A DNA stretch of 6,236 nucleotides from Candidatus Mesolinea sp. UBA5823 (GTDB lineage: Bacteria; Chloroflexota; Anaerolineae; Anaerolineales; Anaerolineaceae). This document shows, piece after piece, positions 1-6,236 of the stretch (positions are counted from its first letter, which is position 1; each line of letters opens with the position of its first letter). The position numbers were made by a program, and so were the translations under genes. Under the pieces are notes generated by a model. That model did not search any database and had not been told where the DNA came from. It was given only the letters and a program-made list of their open reading frames with translations. The stretch spans positions 2,507-8,742 of the forward strand of contig DICP01000111.1 of assembly GCA_002417685.1 (NCBI GenBank), written 5' to 3'.

Positions 1-822
1 CTGATTCTCATCCTCAAGCAGGATCAAAGTGATGCCAAGCGCTTAGCCTTCTTCATGATCGCCACAGCCTTGCTGGAGACGCTGGTGGTGGAACTGGTGT
101 ACCTGGTGGGGGATATCGGCCGCATGAATGTGGTCTTCAAACTCTATATGCAAGCCTGGCTGCTGCTTACACTAGCCCTTGGTACCGGATTAGTTGCGCT
201 CTGGAACGATCAGCACAAGTGGACAGTACGTACACAGTTGATTTTCCAGATTCCGCTCATTCTTCTGGTTGCCAGCGCGCTGCTTTTCCCGTTGATGGGC
301 ACGACCGATAAAATTCACGACCGCATAGATGTGAATGCCCCGAAAACATTGGATGGTATGCAGTATATGCAAACCTCAAGTTACTACGATATGGGCGTGG
401 TTATACCTTTTGGAGAAGATTATGCTGCTATCCGATGGATGCAGGATAATATCCAAGGCTCACCCGTGATTGTGGAAGGGCAGGCTTACGAATACCGCTG
501 GGGGAACCGCTATACCATTTACACGGGGCTTCCAGGCGTGGTGGGTTGGAATTACCACCAACGCCAGCAGCGCGCCATCCTGCAAACCAATGAGGTACAA
601 AACCGTGTGGATGCGGTGGATAAATTCTATATGACTGACGATCTGGATTACGTTCGCAGCTTCCTCAAGAAGTATGAGGTGAGTTACATCGTGGTGGGCC
701 AGTTAGAGCAAGCATTTTATCCGGGCGGTGGATTAGATAAATTTGCGGCGCAAGAAGGTATACTTTGGGATGAAGTTTATCGGAACAGCGAAACGGTGAT
801 TTATCAGGTGAGGTTACCTTGA
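1..822 (+). CDS. DUF2298 (Chlor_Arch_YYY) membrane protein, C-terminal part; 5' end outside the window
   Basis: The reading frame is open from base 1 to the TGA at 820-822 and gives 273 residues. The first ATG, at 55, lies inside a hydrophobic stretch and is not the real start. The fragment has a last group of membrane helices (roughly residues 15-35, 43-62 and 79-100) and then a soluble domain of about 170 residues. It aligns by eye with the C-terminal end of the next gene: GRMNVVFKLYMQAW matches TRMNTIFKFYFQAW, TLDGMQY matches TLDGTQY, GLPGVVGWNYHQRQQR matches GMPTVLGWIGHEAQWR, and KYEVSYIVVGQLE matches KYQIKYVYVGDLE. The two are therefore tandem paralogues of the same family, which usually has 700-900 residues, so about two thirds of this protein is missing. 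The YYYxG motif would be in the missing part. The molecular function of the family is not established; a role in surface glycan or protein glycosylation is inferred from its fold-like layout and its neighbours. It probably heads or continues an operon with the three genes downstream. Confidence 0.88.
   Translation: MILILKQDQSDAKRLAFFMIATALLETLVVELVYLVGDIGRMNVVFKLYMQAWLLLTLALGTGLVALWNDQHKWTVRTQLIFQIPLILLVASALLFPLMGTTDKIHDRIDVNAPKTLDGMQYMQTSSYYDMGVVIPFGEDYAAIRWMQDNIQGSPVIVEGQAYEYRWGNRYTIYTGLPGVVGWNYHQRQQRAILQTNEVQNRVDAVDKFYMTDDLDYVRSFLKKYEVSYIVVGQLEQAFYPGGGLDKFAAQEGILWDEVYRNSETVIYQVRLP
806..813 (+). promoter_or_regulatory. Ribosome binding site for the second DUF2298 gene
   Basis: AGGTGAGG lies 5 bases before the TTG at 819 and within the last codons of the upstream gene. 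It supports the TTG start, because no ATG or GTG start with comparable upstream sequence is seen there, and it places the start so that TTGA overlaps the upstream TGA. Confidence 0.65.
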
Positions 823-3488
823 CGAGCTTCATCATTTGGTATGTTTTAAGCCTAATCTTAGCAGTAGTTAACTTACCCCTAACCTGGAGGCTCTTCAAAG
901 CGCTCCCTTCCCGAGGTTACGCCCTCAGCCGGCCCGTCGGGTTGCTGCTTTGGGGCTATTTGTTTTGGCTGCTAACCTCCTTACAGCTGCTGCATAACAA
1001 CTTAGCCGGGCAGCTGGTGGCATTTGGGCTGGTGATTATGCTCAACCTGCTCGTCTTGCGCGGCGGACGTGCCAAGGGGCTGTGGGCTTGGATAAAGGCG
1101 AACCACCGACTGATCCTCACAACCGAAGCGCTCTTTTTAGTTGCTTTTGGGCTGTGGGCGGTCGTGCGGGCTGCCAACCCAGCTATCATTGGCACAGAAA
1201 AACCCATGGAAATGGCGTTTATCAATGCCATCTTGCGCTCGCCAACCTTTCCGCCCAATGATCCTTGGCTCTCTGGGTATGCCATTTCGTATTATTACTT
1301 TGGTTATGTGCTGGCTGCGATGCTCATTCGCGTGAGCGGGGTGGATGCCGCCATCGGCTATAATTTGATGTCTGCGCTGTGGTTTGCACTCACGGCACTG
1401 GGGGCTTATGGGGTGCTTTTTGACCTCTTGGCAGGGAATCGACATAAAGAGGGGAAAATCTCAGGTTGGGTCTACGCAGCCAGTTTGCTAGCTCCGTTTA
1501 TGCTCCTGATCGTTTCCAATTGGCATGGCTTTCTGGATATTTTGCATGCCCGTGGCTTGTTTTGGTCGCAGGATGCTGCCGGGCAGTCGGTTTCTTCGTT
1601 TTGGCAATGGATCAATTTGAAAGAGTTGACTACAGCGCCAGCGAGTTATTCCTGGTTCCCGCTGCGACTGGGCGGAGTGCAATGGTGGGGTGCCAGCCGT
1701 GTGGTGCAGGATTTCACCCTAAACGGCACGGCACTCGAGGTGATTGACGAGTTTCCCTTCTTTACTTACTTACTCTCAGACCTGCATCCCCACCTATTGG
1801 CGATGCCCTTCGTGCTCTTGGCTGTCAGCCAAGCTCTAAACGCCATTCGCGGAGGCTGGCAAGGCGAAACACGTTTCTGGCACTGGAGGCTGCCTTGGGG
1901 GCTGCCCGAAATTGCCTTTGCGGTACTGACGCTCGGCGGCTTAGCCTTCATGAACACTTGGGATTTCCCGTTCTACCTGCTGCTAATTGCCGCTGCCCTG
2001 GTCTATGGGCAATACCGAAGTAATGGTTGGAACGGGCGCAGAATTGGTGAGTTTTTCCTGCTGTGTTTTGGCTTAGGTATCCCAGCGATATTAATGTATT
2101 TCCCCTTCTTCCTCAGCTTTTCCTCACAAGCTGGCGGGATTCTACCAAGTTTGGCGTTTTTTACCCAAGGGCATTACTTCTGGATTATGTTTGGTCCGCT
2201 TCTTTTGCCGCTTTTTGCCGGCTTGCTGGCACACTTTTTTGAACGCCCACAAGCACGCGCCGTTAAGCCAGCATTTTTGATCACCTTGGGTCTGTTTCTT
2301 TTCTTATTTGTCTTTTCGTGGAGCCTTGCATTTATCGGTACAAAGCTACCAACCCTCAATCAGTTGTTTCTGGGCTTGCAGGGTGCCACTCCTGGAGAAA
2401 GTCCTTTATGGCAAGCGCTCCTCAACCGCTTAAAAGCGCCGGGCACGTGGATCACGCTCTTTTTACTCAGCTTTTTGGCGCTGAATGCATTGCTGGGCGA
2501 GCATTGTTCCCAGGCAGAGGAGCCGGAATCCGCACATACAGAAAAATCGACCCATACTTTTGTGCTATTCTTACTCATCTTGGGTTTGTTACTCACACTT
2601 GCGCCAGAGTTTGTTTACCTGCGGGATAATTTTGGCACGCGCATGAACACCATCTTTAAGTTTTACTTCCAAGCTTGGATTTTGTGGTCACTCGCTGGCA
2701 GTTACATGCTCGTTCAGTTAATTGGCAGCGCGACAAAAACCAAGCTTTGGGAGAAACTTTTCCCCTTTGGGATGTTCTTGCTAGGAATGATTGCTATGTA
2801 CCTTGGGCTCTATCGAGACGATGCGGTCTTTCAGCGCTTCAACCAAAACTTAGGCGCTTTAGGCTCTAGCCCGCTGGATTATATTGTATTGGGTATATTT
2901 GCTTTAGCCATGATCTGGTTTATCTTTGAGCTGGTAAGCCGGCGCTGGAAGATGGCGTTAGCTGTTATATGCATTTGTGGGATCGCGATGGGTTTGGTTT
3001 ACCCCGTAGTGGCGCTCTGGAACAAAACAGGGGGGATACCTTCAGCGGATCAGTTAACTTTAGACGGGACACAGTACTATAAAGCCATCTGGCCGGACCA
3101 AATGCAAGCGGTGGAGTGGCTCAAGCAAGCGCCCTTAGGCGTGATGGTCGAAGCCGTGGCGGATACCGGCGGCAGCTACACAACTTACGCTTCGGTCTCT
3201 ACCTTCTCTGGCATGCCCACGGTGTTAGGTTGGATTGGACATGAAGCTCAATGGCGTGGGGGATACTTGGAAATGGGTAGCCGGCAAAATGACATCCGCA
3301 CACTCTATAGTACGCATGACTGGCAGGAAGCGAAAGCAATATTGGATAAATATCAAATCAAGTATGTGTACGTGGGCGATTTGGAAATAAGGACTTACGC
3401 CCTGGATGAAAGCAAGTTTCAGGAGCATCTCCAATTGGTGTTCAACTCACCCGGCGCTAGAATTTATGCCTATGCAGCAGGTCAATGA
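819..3488 (+). CDS. DUF2298 (Chlor_Arch_YYY, TIGR03662) integral membrane protein, full length
   Basis: This 889-residue, strongly hydrophobic protein belongs to the single-copy class of the family, whose usual length is 700-900 residues. The first helices fall near residues 3-26, 40-58, 64-80 and 98-118. The extracytoplasmic-type segment GTEKPMEMAFINAILRS (125-141) and DPWLSGYAISYYYFG follow, the latter ending in the hallmark YYYxG at 158-162. Further conserved blocks are EFPFFTYLLSDLHPH (311-325), MNTWDFPFY (378-386) and LRDNFGTRMNTIFKFYFQAW (601-620). From about residue 745 a soluble domain carries GWIGHEAQWR (804-813) and KYQIKYVYVGDLE (844-856). The start is TTG with a good ribosome binding site, and it overlaps the previous stop by four bases. 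The layout of many helices, conserved acidic and His residues in loops and a C-terminal globular domain resembles GT-C glycosyltransferases, but no reaction is established for the family. A role in transfer or export of lipid-linked sugars is inference from the layout and the Agl23-like neighbour. Confidence 0.9.
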   Translation: MTSFIIWYVLSLILAVVNLPLTWRLFKALPSRGYALSRPVGLLLWGYLFWLLTSLQLLHNNLAGQLVAFGLVIMLNLLVLRGGRAKGLWAWIKANHRLILTTEALFLVAFGLWAVVRAANPAIIGTEKPMEMAFINAILRSPTFPPNDPWLSGYAISYYYFGYVLAAMLIRVSGVDAAIGYNLMSALWFALTALGAYGVLFDLLAGNRHKEGKISGWVYAASLLAPFMLLIVSNWHGFLDILHARGLFWSQDAAGQSVSSFWQWINLKELTTAPASYSWFPLRLGGVQWWGASRVVQDFTLNGTALEVIDEFPFFTYLLSDLHPHLLAMPFVLLAVSQALNAIRGGWQGETRFWHWRLPWGLPEIAFAVLTLGGLAFMNTWDFPFYLLLIAAALVYGQYRSNGWNGRRIGEFFLLCFGLGIPAILMYFPFFLSFSSQAGGILPSLAFFTQGHYFWIMFGPLLLPLFAGLLAHFFERPQARAVKPAFLITLGLFLFLFVFSWSLAFIGTKLPTLNQLFLGLQGATPGESPLWQALLNRLKAPGTWITLFLLSFLALNALLGEHCSQAEEPESAHTEKSTHTFVLFLLILGLLLTLAPEFVYLRDNFGTRMNTIFKFYFQAWILWSLAGSYMLVQLIGSATKTKLWEKLFPFGMFLLGMIAMYLGLYRDDAVFQRFNQNLGALGSSPLDYIVLGIFALAMIWFIFELVSRRWKMALAVICICGIAMGLVYPVVALWNKTGGIPSADQLTLDGTQYYKAIWPDQMQAVEWLKQAPLGVMVEAVADTGGSYTTYASVSTFSGMPTVLGWIGHEAQWRGGYLEMGSRQNDIRTLYSTHDWQEAKAILDKYQIKYVYVGDLEIRTYALDESKFQEHLQLVFNSPGARIYAYAAGQ

Positions 3489-3489
3489 T

Positions 3490-5217
3490 ATGAAAGAGAC
3501 AGCAACGATTTCTCATACGAAGGGTCTATCTGATACCCAAATCCAGCTGAGCATGTTAGCTATTTTTTTACTTGGGCTATGCCTGCGCCTGACGAGCTTA
3601 GCTTCAATCCCATTCTCAGCGGGAGAAGCACAAGCCGCCTGGCAGGCGCTCTTGGTGGCGCGTGATCTGCCGGTGGAAACCGCTGTTAATGCAGCTTATC
3701 AGGGCTTGACTGCGAGTACTTTTGCGCTTATGCAAGCCAATGCTTTTTGGGCGCGCTTTTGGCCAGCAATGGCAGGTGCAAGCTTAGCTCTCATCCCGCT
3801 TTTTTGGCGGCGGAGGTTAAGTCCATTTCTCACCCTTGGGATAGCTTTTGCTTTGGCGCTGGACCCAATACTCTTTATTCTTTCCCGCCAGGCTGGCAAC
3901 GCGATTTTCGTCCTCGCTGGCTTGGTTTGGGCGCTTAGCTTTTTTATTGCAGGCAAACCCGTAGGGGTCGGAGTAGCCTTGGCTGTGGCTTTGCTTGGGG
4001 GTCCTTGGGCTTGGGCTGTTTTATTACTCCTGTTGATTGCGCTTGGAATTGCTTATTTGATTAACAAAGCAGCATTAAATGAGTTTGCATCTGCTTTGCT
4101 GAATGTATGTCCCCTTCGTAAATCGCCAGCTAAGTTTGCTCTGAGCTTTGTGCTCACCCTGCTGCTATTAGCCACATCTTTCGGCTTGGATCCGGCTGGA
4201 ATAAGCGGGATCGCTGGAGGGTTAAGCGCCTTTCTTCAAGAGGGCTTCTTGAACAGCCAATTCCCAGCCTGGACCCCGATTTATCGGTGGGCTGCGTATA
4301 GCATATGTCCATTGATATTGTCTATTGTTGCAACGGTGCATGCTTGGAGGGACGGCGCAAAAGCGAAAAAGGCGCTCAGCTTGCTCACTATGTTTTTATT
4401 GTTAGGTGCGGTTTTATTTGCTAACTTAGGCACAGGGGGCTTAGCTTTCGTGCAATTACCCATTTGGATTTTAGCGCTTAGTGAGATTGAGCGGCTAGTG
4501 AAATCAACTAGTGATCAACCACGGGTGAGCCTGTATGTGTTTATTTTTAGCCTAGTGCTTTGTGTTTTTCTGGCAATTAGCTTGAAATCTTTTCTCAACG
4601 CTTTCCCGGGTACGCTTGCATTTACTCAGCAAGGTTTAGCTTTTGGCTTAGGGCTGGTGTTACTTGGGTTGGTGTATCTATTTACCGGCTTAGGCTGGTC
4701 TTTCCAAGCTGCAGGAAGGGGAGCAGCCTTGGCACTTACTTTAGTTTTACTCGTTTCAAGCTTAAGCCTGACTCTTTCAAGCACGGTCAATAAGGCAAAA
4801 CAAGCTGCGCTAATCTGGTCAGACTCACCCATATTGGATTCTGCCGATGAAATCTCCAAAGTACTGCATGAATATGAGCGCTTGAATACTTTTGAACCTG
4901 AGACTGCTTCTGTTGCCATATTGGACCCCCATTATTCGGGTTATGCTTGGATTTTTCGCGATTTTGGTCGAGTAGACTTGCCTTTAGCGCTGCCTGAGAG
5001 CCAGAGCCCGGAAATCATACTTTCCCATCCAGATTGGCAGCTGAAGCCAGATCAACCTTATCGGGGTATGGATCTCGTTGCCAGCCGCCAAATCGCCTGG
5101 GATACCCTGACCCCGATGGACTTGGTAAAGGGTGTTTTTACGCAAACCTTTACTACAAACCCGAACATGGCAATTTTCTGGATCCGAGAGGATTTGTTCA
5201 CAGGAGCCAACCCTTGA
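3490..5217 (+). CDS. Agl23-like / GT39-like GT-C membrane protein, divergent at the N-terminal motifs
   Basis: This is a 575-residue multi-spanning protein with a soluble tail from about residue 435. The N-terminal region follows the plan of TIGR03663 and Pfam PMT_2 (dolichyl-phosphate-mannose protein mannosyltransferase). It has a first helix ending LCLRL (R33), an external loop with GEAQAAWQALL (45-55), AYQGLTASTF (69-78), ARFWPAMAG (88-96) and LDPILFILSRQAGN (124-137). The tail has YAWIFRDF (485-492), YRGMDL (524-529) and a closing IFWIREDLF (562-570), which resemble the C-terminal end of that family. Family members typically carry an invariant DE pair and HGP; here the matching positions read GE (45-46) and QGL (71-73), so catalytic activity is uncertain. 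The ATG at 3490 is chosen because it follows the upstream stop by one base and has a weak AGCAGGT 7 bases ahead. In-frame ATGs at 3406, 3466 and 3472 would only extend into the previous gene. TIGR03663 genes are known to lie near DUF2298 genes, as here. The donor sugar and acceptor cannot be inferred. Confidence 0.75.
   Translation: MKETATISHTKGLSDTQIQLSMLAIFLLGLCLRLTSLASIPFSAGEAQAAWQALLVARDLPVETAVNAAYQGLTASTFALMQANAFWARFWPAMAGASLALIPLFWRRRLSPFLTLGIAFALALDPILFILSRQAGNAIFVLAGLVWALSFFIAGKPVGVGVALAVALLGGPWAWAVLLLLLIALGIAYLINKAALNEFASALLNVCPLRKSPAKFALSFVLTLLLLATSFGLDPAGISGIAGGLSAFLQEGFLNSQFPAWTPIYRWAAYSICPLILSIVATVHAWRDGAKAKKALSLLTMFLLLGAVLFANLGTGGLAFVQLPIWILALSEIERLVKSTSDQPRVSLYVFIFSLVLCVFLAISLKSFLNAFPGTLAFTQQGLAFGLGLVLLGLVYLFTGLGWSFQAAGRGAALALTLVLLVSSLSLTLSSTVNKAKQAALIWSDSPILDSADEISKVLHEYERLNTFEPETASVAILDPHYSGYAWIFRDFGRVDLPLALPESQSPEIILSHPDWQLKPDQPYRGMDLVASRQIAWDTLTPMDLVKGVFTQTFTTNPNMAIFWIREDLFTGANP
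5202..5206 (+). promoter_or_regulatory. Ribosome binding site for cmk
   Basis: AGGAG sits 7 bases before the TTG at 5214, inside the last codons of the upstream membrane protein gene. It decides the cmk start in favour of this TTG. The nearest in-frame ATG, at 5034, would add 60 residues that lie wholly within the upstream gene and do not resemble Cmk. Confidence 0.75.
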
Positions 5218-5924
5218 CCGCACCAACTGAAGCCCACAAAGCATTTCCGCGCACGATTGCAATTGATGGCCCAGCTGCCAGTGGAAAAACCACAGTAGGA
5301 AGCCTTTTAGCTGAAGAATTAGGTTACCTGTGCGTTGATACAGGCATTATGTATCGGGCGGTGACCTGGCAAGCTTTAGCCGAAGGTATCGATCTGGAAG
5401 ATGAGGAAAGCGTTACCAAACTGGCTGAGCAAATCGACATTGACATCTTGCCAAGGAGTGTAGAGGACGGACGCCCGTTTGACGTTTTGATTAACGGGCT
5501 CGACCGCACGTGGGAGATTCGCTCCCCAGAGGTGAACCAAAATGTGTCCTTGGTGTCCTCCTATCCTGGTGTACGAGAGGCGATGACCCGTCAGCAGCGA
5601 AAAATCGCTGAGCGCGGTAAGATCGTGATGCTTGGGCGTGATATCGGCACCGTCGTTTTACCCCAGGCAGATTTAAAAATCTACCTCGATGCTTCTGTTG
5701 AGGTTCGGGCTAAACGCCGCTACGCGGAAGAAATTGCCCGCGGGAACAGTGTTTGTTTGAACGATGTGATTGAATCGCTCAAACGACGGGATGCCTATGA
5801 TTCCACGCGAAAGGTCGCTCCGCTTAGGGCTGCGCCAGATGCCATCGTGATTAATACCGACACGCTTACCGTTCCTGAAGTAATTGCAAAGATCAAGGAA
5901 ATTCTTCAGCAGTGCGATCCGTAA
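5214..5924 (+). CDS. cmk: Cytidylate kinase (CMP/dCMP kinase)
   Basis: The cytoplasmic enzyme phosphorylates CMP and dCMP with ATP to give CDP and dCDP, which supplies CTP, dCTP and phospholipid precursors. At 236 residues it is close to the usual bacterial length of about 220-230, with a tail of roughly 10 residues before the first strand. IAIDGPAASGKTT (15-27) holds the Walker A P-loop with K25. DTGIMYRA (42-49) is the CMP-binding signature, usually DTGAMYRA. GRDIGTVVLPQADLKIYLDA (141-160) is the family's most characteristic block. R165, R168 and R169 lie in the lid region, and RRDAYDSTR (191-199) with VAPL (201-204) completes the nucleotide-binding set. All key residues are present, so it should be active. 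It starts with TTG, which overlaps the stop of the upstream gene as TTGA with AGGAG ahead, so it is probably translated by coupling on the same mRNA. No hairpin terminator is evident after its TAA. Confidence 0.96.
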   Translation: MTAPTEAHKAFPRTIAIDGPAASGKTTVGSLLAEELGYLCVDTGIMYRAVTWQALAEGIDLEDEESVTKLAEQIDIDILPRSVEDGRPFDVLINGLDRTWEIRSPEVNQNVSLVSSYPGVREAMTRQQRKIAERGKIVMLGRDIGTVVLPQADLKIYLDASVEVRAKRRYAEEIARGNSVCLNDVIESLKRRDAYDSTRKVAPLRAAPDAIVINTDTLTVPEVIAKIKEILQQCDP

Positions 5925-5949
5925 TTTTGTCTGAGTTTGTTGCTTAAAA

Positions 5950-5979
5950 CTGATAGATTTACCACAGGCGTGCTATAAT
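5950..5979 (+). promoter_or_regulatory. Predicted sigma-70-type promoter with extended -10
   Basis: TGCTATAAT at 5971-5979 is a perfect extended -10 (TGn followed by TATAAT). A weak -35 candidate, CTGATA at 5950-5955, matches four of six consensus bases with an 18-base spacer. The element lies in the 67-base gap between cmk and the next gene. Transcription would be expected to begin near 5985-5987, leaving only about 5-7 bases before the ATG at 5992. This is prediction from consensus only. Confidence 0.6.
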
Positions 5980-5991
5980 CTAGCTAGCCCT

Positions 5992-6236
5992 ATGGTACAC
6001 TTTATCAGCTCCTGCTTTTTTCCTCAGAACAAAACCATCATCGCATCACAACCGCTGCCGGTGTTGATATTAGAAGGGCTGGTTTTAGCCGGCGTCATCT
6101 GGCAGCTTTGGCATTTGCACAAACCTGGTATCAAAATGGGCAGCAGAGAAATAAAATGGGCTGTTTTATTAGCCTTATTTGTGTTCCCCTTTAATTATTT
6201 AGTTCATTTCCCCCTGTTTGAGGGTGAGGTCTTAGC
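5992..6236 (+). CDS. Unrecognised membrane protein, N-terminal part; 3' end outside the window
   Basis: An open frame begins at ATG 5992 and runs 81 codons plus two bases to the window edge without a stop. It is not recognised as any known family. Two hydrophobic stretches are visible: about residues 22-42 (LPVLILEGLVLAGVIWQLW) and about 55-75 (KWAVLLALFVFPFNYLVHF). They are separated by a basic loop (HKPGIKMGSREIK), which would be cytoplasmic by the positive-inside rule. The second stretch is followed by the acidic FEGEV. That is faintly like the first external loop of GT-C enzymes, but it is too short to support a call. No Shine-Dalgarno precedes the ATG, whereas a strong extended -10 lies 12 bases before it, so translation may start on a very short leader. 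The start is moderately certain: an in-frame GTG at 6061 or ATG at 6136 also lacks a ribosome binding site and would cut into or remove the first helix. It is probably a separate transcription unit from the operon upstream. Confidence 0.6.
   Translation, partial: MVHFISSCFFPQNKTIIASQPLPVLILEGLVLAGVIWQLWHLHKPGIKMGSREIKWAVLLALFVFPFNYLVHFPLFEGEVL

Noticed and set aside
956..1445. Overlapping minus-strand open frames of about 100 codons
   Set aside because: They lie opposite well-conserved DUF2298 motifs, have low-complexity basic compositions typical of antisense shadows, and show no recognisable domain.
1466..1747. Plus-strand open frame of 93 codons in another frame within the second DUF2298 gene
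   Set aside because: It is fully inside a conserved coding region and its translation resembles no protein family.
3406..3489. Upstream ATGs for the GT-C-like gene (3406, 3466, 3472)
   Set aside because: The added residues are polar and out of frame with the C-terminal end of the DUF2298 gene they overlap. The ATG at 3490, one base after the stop, fits the close packing of the operon better, although 3472 cannot be fully excluded.
41..4445. The heptamer GCTTAGC occurs six times on the plus strand (41, 1939, 3596, 3782, 3933, 4439)
   Set aside because: The copy checked in frame reads TTA-GCC (Leu-Ala), and the others lie in Leu/Ala/Ser-rich membrane genes that often use TTA. Spacing is irregular and there is no flanking conservation, so codon use explains it better than an uptake or regulatory motif.
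5034..5213. Longer cmk frame starting at an upstream ATG, adding 60 residues
   Set aside because: The extension lies entirely inside the upstream membrane protein gene in another frame, has no Cmk-like content, and the TTG at 5214 has a clear AGGAG ahead of it.
5925..5970. Possible terminator after cmk
   Set aside because: The stretch is AT-rich, but I could not find a stem of convincing length followed by a T run.

Overview
The window is a tightly packed, all plus-strand gene run of moderate GC that looks like part of a Chloroflexota (Anaerolineae-type) genome. That assignment is an inference. It rests on two adjacent members of the DUF2298 / Chlor_Arch_YYY membrane family (TIGR03662), which is known mainly from Chloroflexi and archaea. 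A protein of the Agl23-like family (TIGR03663), which typically travels with it, follows directly.

Layout: (1) 1-822 is the 3' end of a DUF2298 protein whose beginning lies outside the window. (2) 819-3488 is a complete second DUF2298 protein of 889 aa carrying the YYYxG signature. (3) 3490-5217 is a multi-spanning GT-C-like protein of 575 aa, related to the GT39 / Agl23-like family but with changed residues at the normally invariant N-terminal motifs. (4) 5214-5924 is cytidylate kinase (cmk), 236 aa. (5) A 67-base gap follows with a strong extended -10 promoter. (6) 5992 to the window end is the start of an unrecognised membrane protein that runs off the edge.

Genes 1 to 4 form one probable operon. 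Two of its three junctions are 4-base TTGA overlaps, where a TTG start overlaps the upstream TGA stop and a good Shine-Dalgarno lies inside the upstream gene. The third junction has one base between stop and start. This arrangement suggests translational coupling.

The three membrane proteins share a plan: many transmembrane helices followed by a soluble C-terminal domain. This resembles membrane glycosyltransferases that use lipid-linked sugars and act on the outer face of the membrane. The best reading is a poorly characterised surface-glycan or protein-glycosylation module in which two DUF2298 paralogues and a divergent Agl23-like protein work together. No substrate can be read from the sequence. 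Cmk is a housekeeping nucleotide kinase that appears to share the transcript. No RNA genes, mobile elements, CRISPR arrays or sizeable repeats were seen.
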